This document shows, piece by piece, positions 50,373 to 59,433 of a DNA stretch of 59,433 nucleotides (the first letter of the stretch is position 1; every line of letters starts with the position of its first letter). Source of the DNA: Aureobasidium sp. EXF-3400. Taxonomy: Eukaryota > Ascomycota > Dothideomycetes > Dothideales > Saccotheciaceae. The translations under genes were made by a program, and so were the position numbers. Location: the NCBI GenBank assembly GCA_024195585.1, contig SWBL01000321.1, positions 1 through 59,433 of the forward strand, given 5' to 3'. The notes under the pieces were generated by a model. That model was not told the origin of the DNA. It ran no database searches and saw only the letters and a list, made by a program, of their open reading frames with translations.

Positions 50373-53300
50373 ATGGCTGAGAAAGAGGTACGTAATACAC
50401 TTCTCCAGCCATCTTTAAGTATGGACATTCATACTAATATCATACAGGTGAACGAGCTGCCAGTCTACAGACCAGATGGTCGTCGCCTTGGTGTTGTCTT
50501 TGAGAACATCACCGTTGCAGGTGTAGCAGCAGAAGAAAACACTGTCACAGATTTCGCCCAAGTGCTGGAGAACATCATCACATTACCCTATCAGGCCGTA
50601 AAACTATTCGCTGGTAACCGCCAAAAGAATGTTCGCAATTTGATTCAGGATGTTTCTGGAGTTGTTCAGCCTGGAGAAACACTACTCGTCCTAGGAACCC
50701 CCGGAGCTGGTTGTTCGACTACCCTGCGTGCCATTGCTAGTGATATCGAATCTTTCGTTGGTGTAGACGGCCAAGTCGACTACTCTACTATTACCTCTGC
50801 TGAAGCTAGAAAGTTGTACAAGTCGGAGATTATCTACAACAACGAGGAGGACAACCATTTCCCAAAGTTGTCTGTTGGAAACACACTCGACTATGCCTTG
50901 GAGTTGCGTAAACCGGCCAAGGACGAACAGAAGAATGCCGACTTTAAGCAGAGCATGCGATCAAAGCTCCTTGACAAGTTTGGAATCTCACACACTATAA
51001 ACACCATTGTTGGAAATTCTTTCGTAAGAGGTGTATCCGGTGGCGAGCGCAAGCGTGTGTCTCTGGCTGAGGTCTTGACGACAAATCCGGCAGTCGCTTG
51101 TTTCGATAACCCATCTCGTGGTCTGGATTCTTCGTCAGCTCTCGCCTTTTGTCGCCTCCTCAAGGACATGTCGAGAAAGACTGGAATGGCCAACATCGTC
51201 ACCATGTACCAGACTTCACAGTCGATTTACGATCAGTGCTTCGATCGTGTGATTGTACTCTACAAGGGTAGAATGATTTTCTCTGGAAGAGCAGCAGCTG
51301 CACGCCAATACTTCATTGATCTCGGTTACCACTGCGAACCCAGACAGACTACACCTGATTTTTTGACTGCCGTCACATCTGTGACCGAGCGAACTGTTCG
51401 CAGCGACCATGTTGGCCCCGTTCCTTCAACGCCAGATGAATTCGCACAAGCCTTCAGAGAGAGCGCATTCTACACTGAGATGCAACAGGATATTGCAGCG
51501 TACCGAGCAGAGCACGCTTCCAATGCGTCTTACGTCAACGACTTCAAGGCTGAAGTTCAGCGAGTCCGTTTATCTGGTGTTAGCAAGACAGCGGCAGAGC
51601 CACACTCGCTGCCCCAGCAAATCGTTACTGCCATTAAGCGTCACTACCAACTCACTTGGGGTGATCGCAACACGCTCTACACCCTCCTCATGCTGAATGC
51701 TGTCAATGCTGTCATCACTGGTTCTGCGTTCTACATGGCTCCCAAAACTGCAACTGGTTCTTACGAGCGTGGTGGTGCTATCTTCTTCTCCTTGATCTAC
51801 TTCTTCCTGAACGCGCTCGCCGAGACTCCTGCCACTGTGCTCTCTCGCTCGATCGTCGTCAAACAGAGGAAGCTTGGTCTCTCTCACCCGTCTGCATACG
51901 TCCTGGCTCAGACTGTCGCTGACCTTCCCATCTCATTGTTCCAAGCTCTGGTCTTTTCTTGCTGTTACTACTTCATGCTTGGCCTCGGCAAAACAGCATC
52001 TCAATTCTTCATTTTCTCTCTTATCGTCTGGGTTCACTACGGTGCCACCAGTGCTCTCTTCCGTATGATTGGTGCTATCGCTCCCAACCTCAATCTCGCA
52101 CTGTTGATGGCCGGAGCCGCCATTCCTCCCTGTCTTACATACTCTGGTTTTGCTCCACCATGGCCCACTTTGCACAAGTGGGGTAGCTGGATTCGCCGTA
52201 TCTCACCTTCACCCTGGGCTTTGGAGGCATTGATGGGAAATGAGTTCTACGACATTACACTTTCCTGCACTGATTCTCAGATGGTTCCCAGTGGTCCTGG
52301 CTACAACAATCTGGCCAACCAGGGCTGCACACTGCCTGGCAGTGTCAAGGGTAGCCCGGACGTGCCTGGTTCGACTTATCTTGCTTTGACATACGACATG
52401 TACAGATCCCATCTCTGGAGAAACTTTGGTATTATTATTGCCATGTGGGCCATCTACACTATTATTGCGGCAGTTGGTCTTGCCTTTACTGCTCGCGAGC
52501 AGGGCGGAGCCAGCGGTCATGTCTTCAAGCGTGGAGCTCAGACCGAGACTATGCCTACCACTGCCAACTCCAGCGGCATGACACTTGGTGAGCAGGACCT
52601 GGAAAAGCAGCCCAGCCGTACCGTCAATGACTTGACCCTGCAACCCGCTTCTTCCGCCTCCTCAGCCACCCACATCGATGACAACACCAGCGACCACGGA
52701 AAGCCTAACGACAATGGATCTTCTTTCACTTTCGAGAATGTCAACTACTATGTCAACGTGGCGGATGGCGAAAAGCAGCTTCTTCAGAACGTTTCCGCCT
52801 ATGCTCGTCCAGGTCAACTCACTGCCTTGATGGGTGCTTCTGGAGCCGGCAAGACTACTCTTTTGGACACTATCAGTCAGAGAAAGAGTGAAGGCCGTGT
52901 TGAAGGTGCAATGAGACTCAACGGTCATCCTCTTGACGCTACCTTCGGAAGATCTTGCGGTTTTGCCATGCAGCAAGATGTTCACGAGCCATTCTCTACA
53001 GTTAGAGAAGCCCTTCAATTCTCTGCGGAGCTTCGCCAACCTGCTGATGTTCCTCACGCCGAGAAGATGGAGTACTGCGAATACATCATCAAGCTGCTCG
53101 AACTCGGCCCTATCGCCGATGCTCTGATTGGTACACCCGGTGAGGGTGGTCTCGGAGTCGAGGAGCGCAAACGTGTCACCATCGCAGTCGAGCTCGCTGC
53201 TAAACCATCGAGTTTGCTGTTCCTTGATGAACCGACAAGTGGCCTTGATTCGCAAGCCGCGTACAGTATCGTTCATTTCCTGCAGAGAATTGCTCGCGAG

Positions 53301-54617
53301 GGCATCCCGATCATCTGTACTATCCATCAGCCATCCGGTGTGCTCTTTGAGATGTTCGATCACGTTCTGCTTCTTGCACCCGGCGGTCGTACCATTTACT
53401 TCGGTGAGACTGGCAAGAACTCTGGAAAGGTCGTCGAGTACTTTGATCGTTATGGTGCACACATGAACGAGTCTGAGAACCCTGCCGAGTTCATCATTTC
53501 CACCGTCTCTGGTGCCGACAACTCTGCTGTCTGGCACGACAACTGGCTTCAATCTCCTGAGAAGGCACGCGTTCAGCAAACTATCGAAATGATCAACGAG
53601 AAGACATCTGTTGCTGTCCAGTCCACTTCCTCCAGCAAGGGTGAATTTGCTATGCCCATCTGGCTTCAGATCAAGGCTGTTACCAAGCGTCACTGGATCT
53701 CGGTCTGGCGTGACGGCAGTTACAACTTCAGTCGCTTCTTCAAGTTCTTGTGGTGTGAGCTTTTCATCTCATTCACTTACTTCATGGTCAAGACCGATAT
53801 CCAAGGCTTGCAGAACAATATGCTCAACCTTCTTATCATCGTCCAGATCATCCCTGCCGTCGCTCCAGACCTCCAATCCATGTGGTTCAGCAAGTGGGCA
53901 ACTTTCGAAGCACGTGAGAGAAACGGCATCTATTCCTGGAAGGCCCTGACAACTGCCATGATCTCTGTCGAGGTGCCTTACATGATTGTCGGCTTCACTC
54001 TGATCTACTTCTGCATGTACTGGACTGTGGGTTACTCAACCGAGACGACCATCGCAGGTTACGAATACCTCCAATTCATCACGTGCGGTATCTTCGCTTT
54101 AACCTGGAACCAAGTCCTTGCAACAATGTTCTCAAACATGCAGACTTGTGGCCTGGCATCTGCTCTCTTCTGGAACATCCTCATGATCTTCAACGGCACG
54201 CTCATCCCACACGCCGCACTCAACGACTTCTACCGCAACTGGCTCTACTGGCTCGACCCCTTCCGCTGGTTCTTCGGCGGCAGTGTAAGCAACCTTCTCA
54301 AACCCGTTCCTGTCAACTGCTCTGCCAATGACCTCGCTCGCTTCGATCCTCCCGCTGGGCAGACCTGTGCAGCATATGCTGCGGACTACCTCTCTCGCAG
54401 CACGGGATACCTCGTCAATCCCGACGCAACTGAGAATTGTGGATATTGTCCTTACTCTACTGGCTCTGAGTATGCAGCTACCATGGACTACTACTACAGC
54501 CAGAGATGGAGGGATTGGGGTATCTTTTTGGTGTTTGCGGTGGTGTCTAATGTTGCGCTTATCTACTTTATTACTTGGTTCACCAGGGTTAGAGGTAGAA
54601 AGACGAAGAGCGCTTAG
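50373..54617 (+). CDS. PDR-type (ABC-G full-size) ABC transporter 2
   Basis: Exons 50373..50387 and 50448..54617 give 1,394 residues. The 60-nt intron 50388..50447 (GTACGT, ATACTAAT, ATACAG) is a multiple of three and has no in-frame stop, so an unspliced message would add 20 residues. The order is NBD1-TMD1-NBD2-TMD2. NBD1 shows PDR degeneracy: GTPGAGCS (about 88) without Lys, intact [20 protein letters not shown], and Tyr in the H-loop (MYQTSQ). NBD2 has GASGAGKTT (about 800), [21 protein letters not shown] and TIHQPS. The last extracellular loop has its Cys residues (GQTCAAY, NCGYCPYS). It lacks the N-terminal 60-residue extension of the pump at 2923 and differs in most linkers, so it is a separate subfamily rather than a recent copy. 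Exporter of hydrophobic compounds in the plasma membrane; substrates unknown. Confidence 0.94.
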   Translation: MAEKEVRNTLLQPSLSMDIHTNIIQVNELPVYRPDGRRLGVVFENITVAGVAAEENTVTDFAQVLENIITLPYQAVKLFAGNRQKNVRNLIQDVSGVVQPGETLLVLGTPGAGCSTTLRAIASDIESFVGVDGQVDYSTITSAEARKLYKSEIIYNNEEDNHFPKLSVGNTLDYALELRKPAKDEQKNADFKQSMRSKLLDKFGISHTINTIVGNSFVRGVSGGERKRVSLAEVLTTNPAVACFDNPSRGLDSSSALAFCRLLKDMSRKTGMANIVTMYQTSQSIYDQCFDRVIVLYKGRMIFSGRAAAARQYFIDLGYHCEPRQTTPDFLTAVTSVTERTVRSDHVGPVPSTPDEFAQAFRESAFYTEMQQDIAAYRAEHASNASYVNDFKAEVQRVRLSGVSKTAAEPHSLPQQIVTAIKRHYQLTWGDRNTLYTLLMLNAVNAVITGSAFYMAPKTATGSYERGGAIFFSLIYFFLNALAETPATVLSRSIVVKQRKLGLSHPSAYVLAQTVADLPISLFQALVFSCCYYFMLGLGKTASQFFIFSLIVWVHYGATSALFRMIGAIAPNLNLALLMAGAAIPPCLTYSGFAPPWPTLHKWGSWIRRISPSPWALEALMGNEFYDITLSCTDSQMVPSGPGYNNLANQGCTLPGSVKGSPDVPGSTYLALTYDMYRSHLWRNFGIIIAMWAIYTIIAAVGLAFTAREQGGASGHVFKRGAQTETMPTTANSSGMTLGEQDLEKQPSRTVNDLTLQPASSASSATHIDDNTSDHGKPNDNGSSFTFENVNYYVNVADGEKQLLQNVSAYARPGQLTALMGASGAGKTTLLDTISQRKSEGRVEGAMRLNGHPLDATFGRSCGFAMQQDVHEPFSTVREALQFSAELRQPADVPHAEKMEYCEYIIKLLELGPIADALIGTPGEGGLGVEERKRVTIAVELAAKPSSLLFLDEPTSGLDSQAAYSIVHFLQRIAREGIPIICTIHQPSGVLFEMFDHVLLLAPGGRTIYFGETGKNSGKVVEYFDRYGAHMNESENPAEFIISTVSGADNSAVWHDNWLQSPEKARVQQTIEMINEKTSVAVQSTSSSKGEFAMPIWLQIKAVTKRHWISVWRDGSYNFSRFFKFLWCELFISFTYFMVKTDIQGLQNNMLNLLIIVQIIPAVAPDLQSMWFSKWATFEARERNGIYSWKALTTAMISVEVPYMIVGFTLIYFCMYWTVGYSTETTIAGYEYLQFITCGIFALTWNQVLATMFSNMQTCGLASALFWNILMIFNGTLIPHAALNDFYRNWLYWLDPFRWFFGGSVSNLLKPVPVNCSANDLARFDPPAGQTCAAYAADYLSRSTGYLVNPDATENCGYCPYSTGSEYAATMDYYYSQRWRDWGIFLVFAVVSNVALIYFITWFTRVRGRKTKSA

Positions 54618-55492
54618 ATCGATTGGTTGTGCGGTGCAGGGGGTGGTGGGTGGAAGGTTTTGACTTTACACAGCTTTCGCTTCTTGTTGTTTTAGCGTTT
54701 TGAACATTTATATACCCTTTAGACTTTTATAGATGATCGTGCTGAAGAAGGCAGATCGATAGACACATAGAGATAGACTCAACTGACATATCAGCATCAA
54801 TCCTGAGAATACAAAATCTGATATTGAAAACGCATAAATCTTGTTCATCTCGGCCTTAGGCCAATGCCTACTAGCAGAACATGGTCTTAATATTTGACTT
54901 AAGCCCGCAAATCCTGGATCATTCGATGATAAGATGTTGTTGTCGATGCTCCTTTTCTCAATACAAACTGAGCAACCCTGTCTTGAGCGCACGAGCCTTC
55001 AAGTTTTATGTTACGTCATCAGCTGTCTTCGCGCAGTGAGTTTTCCTCGTTTGCTCGCCAACAAGGCAGGTGTAACAAGGATCAGACATAGCTATGGATA
55101 ACTAGAAATGTTCGACTTGTCTATGCACAGGTGGAAATAAGAACAAAAGTTAAAAAAGGAGGCGCAAATGGCTTGGACAGGGTCTGATGGACCCTTTGTA
55201 CTAGGCCGGGCGCCGGGCCGGCTCGGAGGGGGAAGCTGCCAACAACAGCGAGGCTTTGGGTGCTAAGAGCATGACGCTTTGGATAGGAAACACAAGACAG
55301 TTTCTAACGCTATCGCAGACCCATCCGACAAGGCAGAGCAGCAGAGTTACAGCTCGCATGCCGACTTGAGATCACATTACGCGGCTCCTGGGCCATCCAT
55401 TGTCTGTCCCTGACTGGCCCACTGTTCAGTCTTCCCCTCCTTCACAAATCGCTTGTAGTGTGACATCGACAGCATCAAGCAGCAGCAACATC
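54618..55492. other. Intergenic, 3' flank of ABC gene and promoter of Rab GAP
   Basis: About 0.87 kb. GC-rich block 55200-55240; no gene recognised. The frame of the next gene is open back to 55400 with an ATG, but the chosen ATG starts the conserved protein. Confidence 0.5.
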
Positions 55493-58400
55493 ATGTGGAA
55501 CAGCCTGTCCAACTTTGCCCAAAAGGCCCAGGTCTTTGTTGACCAGAACCTGCAACCCGCCCTGAACAACCTCGCGCCCTCGGACAACCGCTCGTCCAAG
55601 GCCGCCCTGTTCCGTCACCAGTTCCGTCTGCCAGATTCGCAGAACCCGCTGTACGAGATCACTGCCGAGTTGACTCTGCCGCCCAAGACTACTTCTTCGT
55701 CCAAGTCGCCATCCGATACACCACGCAAGAGCCACGAGCAGCGCAACAATTGGGACCGTGAGCGTGGTAACCACTATGTCGGTCGCTTGCACCTGTCCGA
55801 GAAGTTCCTGTGTTTCTCCACTCAGAGCTCGAGCTTCTCTCCCACTGCGAGCACTTCGCTTTCGACTGCCTTTACAGGCCAGACCAACGGTGCAGGTCCT
55901 GCTGGCAATGGCTTCACGCTTCCGCTGTGTGCCGTGCGTCGTGTCGAGCGTCTGCACAGCCAGAGCTACATGTTCGCTCTGTCCATAACTACTTGGAATG
56001 GCTATCCTGCCCCCGACGAGAAAAACACAAAACACACAAACAAGACGGCGCCGCCAGCACCCAAGCTCACCATCCAGCTGGCTGGCAGTAGAGTACAGTG
56101 TGAAAAGTTCTGTGACATGCTGAAGAAAGGTCTGCGTGAGGGTATGCGCGAAGTCGATGGCATGCGCAAGGTTGTGGGAGAGTGCTACTCGGAGTATATG
56201 CTGGCTGCTGAGGCCAAGCGTCGCACCGAGAAGGACGCGCCTTCGGAAAAGTTGGTTGATGATCAGAATCCCGAAGATCATCTGCAGCCTCCAGATGCTG
56301 GTCTGGGTATGCAGTTCCGCTATCCTGGTGATCCCAAGAAACTCAGAGACAAGGGCAAGATGAGATTGTGGTATGAATATCTACGAGGTATTGAGCATTT
56401 GACTAAATCAAGGCATGCCCACGTACTAACAGCACGCAGAAAACGGTCGAAATGCTACGCTCGTCAGACAGCCAGATTTGCCTCGACTGGTCAGAATTGG
56501 CCTACCGAACCGTCTACGTGGTGAAGTTTGGGAGCTCACATCTGGATCTTTCTACCTACGAATGCAGCAGCCAAAGCTCTACCAGGATACATTAACGAAA
56601 TACGAGGGTCAACACTCGCTTGCTATCGACGAGATTGAGAAAGACTTGAATCGCAGTTTGCCCGAGTATCCTGGTTTCCAGAGCGAAGAGGGCATTGGTC
56701 GTCTGCGCCGTGTTCTTACTGCTTACAGTTGGACCAATTTGGAAGTCGGCTACTGTCAAGCTATGAACATTGTCGTTGCCGCCCTCCTCATCTACCTTTC
56801 CGAGACACAGGCTTTCTATCTGCTGTCCATTCTCTGCGATCGACTTCTACCAGGATACTATTCACAAACCATGTACGGCACTCTTTTGGATCAACGAGTC
56901 TTCGAATCGCTTGTTGAGAGGACACTGCCCATTCTTTCCGAGCATCTTGCCAAGTCAGATGTTCAACTATCTGTCGTTTCCTTGCCCTGGTTCCTCTCGC
57001 TCTACATCAACTCGATGCCCTTGATGTTCGCGTTCCGAGTTCTTGATGTCTTCTTCCTCGAGGGTCCCAAGGTCTTGTTCCAGATCGGCCTGGCGATCCT
57101 CAGAGTCAATGGCGAGGAGCTTTTAGATGCCGCAGACGATGGCACCTTCATTTCGGTTCTCAAGTCATACTTTGCTCGTCTTGGCGAGTCAGCCCACCCC
57201 AAGTCCGAGAACCCCAAACTGAGAGCTGTCACAAACTTCCAAGCCTTGATGGTTGTTGCTTTCAAGGAGTTCTCCGGCATCACCCAACAAAGCATTTCTG
57301 ACTTGAGGGCCAAGCACAAGGATGCTGTGCTCGACAATATCGAGTCTTTCGCGAAACGCACCTCGATCAGAAATCTCGGTCCTGAAAGCAAGAAGCTGAG
57401 TACTGGTGATCTTGGTTTCTTGTACGACCGTTTCTATGGTGTGCTTTATGAACGACAACAAAGAACGGAGATGATTCAACAAGAACAAGAGCGCAGAGCA
57501 AAGGCTGCCAAAACAAAGGCTGCTGAGATTGTTAGCGGTATACCCAATAATGTCGAGAAGGGCAGAGTCGGCCTCGGTCCTAGTCCTACAGAGATGGATT
57601 ACGACAGCTTCAGAGAGTTCTTGGCAGGTCTTGCCAAATGGGCCGTCACAGACTCGCCTAGCTCACCTGCTAAGCAAGATTCCGAGAAGAATGGTGGCTA
57701 CTTCGCGAACACTTTCCGCGCTCGCTCTATTTCACTGTCACCATGGGGTTCTGGTCCAGAGCCTGCCGAGCACGAATTTCTACAGCGTCTCTTCAAGTCT
57801 TGGGATACTGATAATGCAGAAGCTCTCAGCTTGCAGAAGGTTGTCGCTGGCTTTGCTCGCATCAAGGGTCCTCGCGACATCATGTCCAACATTAGCTATT
57901 TCTTCGACCTCTACGACGATGACAAAGACGGTAAGGTAGACAGAGAAGGCATTCTGCGCATTTCTGAGGCTTTACTCTTCTTGTCGAGACGTGGTATTAC
58001 TGGATCCCTCACACCGTCTGCGTCTTCTACCAACCTTGCTGCTCAAGCAGAGATTGGACCTGATGGTATGCCGTTGAGAGGAGTAAACAAGGATGAGCAG
58101 TTCTTGAGCAGTATATCAGCTTTCATTCGAAGATGCTTCGAGTATGCCGATCCAGATCAATCACCAGCAACTACGCCATCTGCTGAGGTCGCTACGAACA
58201 CTGAGAAGGAGTCAGAAGACTCCGCATCAGCCGCAGCAGACAACCTCAACTCATTCAGTATCGGAGACGATGAAGACGATGAGGATGGCGAAGAGAATTT
58301 GCTCCAATTGAGCGACGAGAAGCCGAAAGCTGAAGACACAAAAACAGAAGATTCACCAGCAGTGCCGTCCATCACGAAGACTCCTGTCACACCCATTACC

Positions 58401-59045
58401 AACACCCCCTTCGATTTCGGCCAAACAACACCGAATCGCAATGCAGCCGCTAACAAAGCGCTTGACCCCAATCACCCTCTCTTCATTACGCTTCCGACCT
58501 TCCGCATGCTTATCCTTGCAGACGAAGCTCTCGAGACCTTCTTCGACTCGGGCTTCCCCAACTCTTTCCATCTCGCCGATGCACCATTGCCGGCTGGCAC
58601 TGTCTCCACAGCCAACCTCACGACCTTCAGCAATCTTCCCGCCAAGGTCAACCTACCCATCCTCAGTCCCGGCGGGCCTGGCGCTGGCGTCATGGCACCA
58701 GGAAAGGGCCTTCGCGGTATGCTGGACAACATCGTTACCGACGGCATGCGTGTAGCTGCCGAAGTGCGCCGCAGAATGGACGAAGCTCAAAAGGAAATCG
58801 ACCGTGGAGGTTCAACTCGTGGCACTGAGTCTGATGACGAAGAAGAAGACGAAGGTGGCAGAGATCTTCTTGAGGGAGCTGAAGTTGACGCCGCAGCTCC
58901 GCAAACACCCGCTAAGACAAATAGTATGGGTGAGACTGCTGAGCAGAGTATAGAAAAGGAAATTGAAGCTGCCAAGGCGGATAAAGGCAAGGGTAAAGAG
59001 AAGGTGATTGATGATGTGCAGAAGAGTATGGTGTTTGAGCGATAG
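55493..59045 (+). CDS. GRAM-TBC-EF-hand Rab GTPase-activating protein (Gyp2/TBC1D9-like)
   Basis: Exons 55493..56387 and 56440..59045 give 1,166 residues; the 52-nt intron has TACTAAC and joins WYEYLR to ENGRNATL. The N-terminal GRAM-like domain (around HYVGRLHLSEKFLCFST) should bind membrane lipids. The TBC domain starts at GLPNRLRGEVW (about 319) and carries both catalytic fingers: IEKDLNR with IxxDxxR (364-370) and YCQ (403-405). A single EF-hand loop (YDDDKDGKVDREGI, about 788-800) follows, then an acidic disordered tail. This order is the Gyp2/TBC1D8-9 layout; it accelerates GTP hydrolysis on Rab proteins in vesicle traffic and may respond to calcium. An in-frame ATG at 55400 could add 31 residues. 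Confidence 0.92.
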
Positions 59046-59433
59046 GGCGTCACATGGTTGTCGACTTTTCCAAGAGGAGGAATCTGGATAATAAAGCGAG
59101 TTCAATGTTCGACAGGATAATTGGCTCAAGACTAGACAGGGTCTCAAAGAAGAGTGCAATATCTGCCCGCGAGTGATTGGCGTTAGTTTCTTTTTTATTT
59201 TCCCCCTTTCCTCAGGTAAAGGCGTTTTTGTTTCTGAGACGAATATACCTCTGCAATTTTCCTTGGTTTACTTGATCATTTGACAACGTCTTTTTCGATA
59301 TCGGTGCGAAATGGCAATTCTGAACCCATTTCTTACTCTCGTCATGGATGGTATAGAGTGATGTGTACCTCATTGGAAAAAGGGCAGAGATGATTCTTTT
59401 GGTTTCAAGCTGGCGGCCAGAGAGAGGGGGGGG
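59046..59433. other. 3' flank and window edge
   Basis: 388 bp with pyrimidine-rich tracts; no gene seen before the window ends in a G run. Confidence 0.5.

Noticed and set aside
52662..53693. 343-codon open frame antisense to the second ABC transporter
   Set aside because: Shadow frame over the linker and NBD2, explained by codon bias of the real gene.
1..59433. CRISPR arrays, tRNA or rRNA genes, transposons
   Set aside because: Nothing with the needed repeats, cloverleaf signals or transposase/reverse transcriptase motifs was seen, although a short degenerate element could escape reading by eye.

Overview
This is a nuclear contig from a filamentous ascomycete (Pezizomycotina). Short spliceosomal introns of about 49-107 nt, with GT-AG borders and CTRAY branch sites, interrupt most genes. 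Genes lie on both strands about 2-3 kb apart. The gene set is typical of filamentous fungi: PDR-type ABC pumps, a Zn2Cys6 regulator, a P450, GT90, Opy2, Som1 and a fungal XRCC2-like protein. The exact class cannot be fixed from the sequence alone.

Layout. 0.7-1.7 kb: a short-chain dehydrogenase (-) with a GC-AG intron. 2.9-7.3 kb: a full-length PDR transporter (+). 7.8-9.0 kb: a coiled-coil protein (+). 9.5-16.2 kb: a local family of F-box-like genes, with two intact members, two decayed copies and a start-less acidic gene between them. 16.3-18.7 kb: two genes (-) that both look broken. The second has a presequence and Tyr/Arg-rich repeats, and one in-frame TGA. 19.3-25.4 kb: a GT90/CAP10 glycosyltransferase, arginyl-tRNA synthetase (possibly made in mitochondrial and cytosolic forms) and a single-pass membrane protein. 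26.4-31.9 kb: Zn2Cys6 regulator, HRI1-like protein, P450 and tautomerase. 32-38 kb: a four-helix SUR7/claudin-like membrane protein and a 1,474-residue disordered protein that may be eisosomal. 39.5-42 kb: epoxide hydrolase and a conserved protein of unknown function. 42.7-49.2 kb: DMAC1-like complex I assembly factor, OPY2, XRCC2-like recombinase paralogue, SOM1 and TAF8. 50.4-54.6 kb: a second PDR pump. 55.5-59.0 kb: a GRAM-TBC-EF-hand Rab GAP.

Most of the window is ordinary housekeeping sequence, and I see no mobile element, CRISPR array, tRNA or rRNA. The unusual stretch is 9.4-18.7 kb. There, sequence comparison within the window shows birth and decay of an F-box-like family next to two lesion-bearing genes. 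Other notable points are the arginyl-tRNA synthetase double start, an in-frame 60-nt intron near the start of the second pump, the RxSMR repeats of the giant disordered protein, and a 101-bp promoter shared by SOM1 and the XRCC2-like gene. All exon joins were worked out by eye from splice signals, reading phase and family knowledge.
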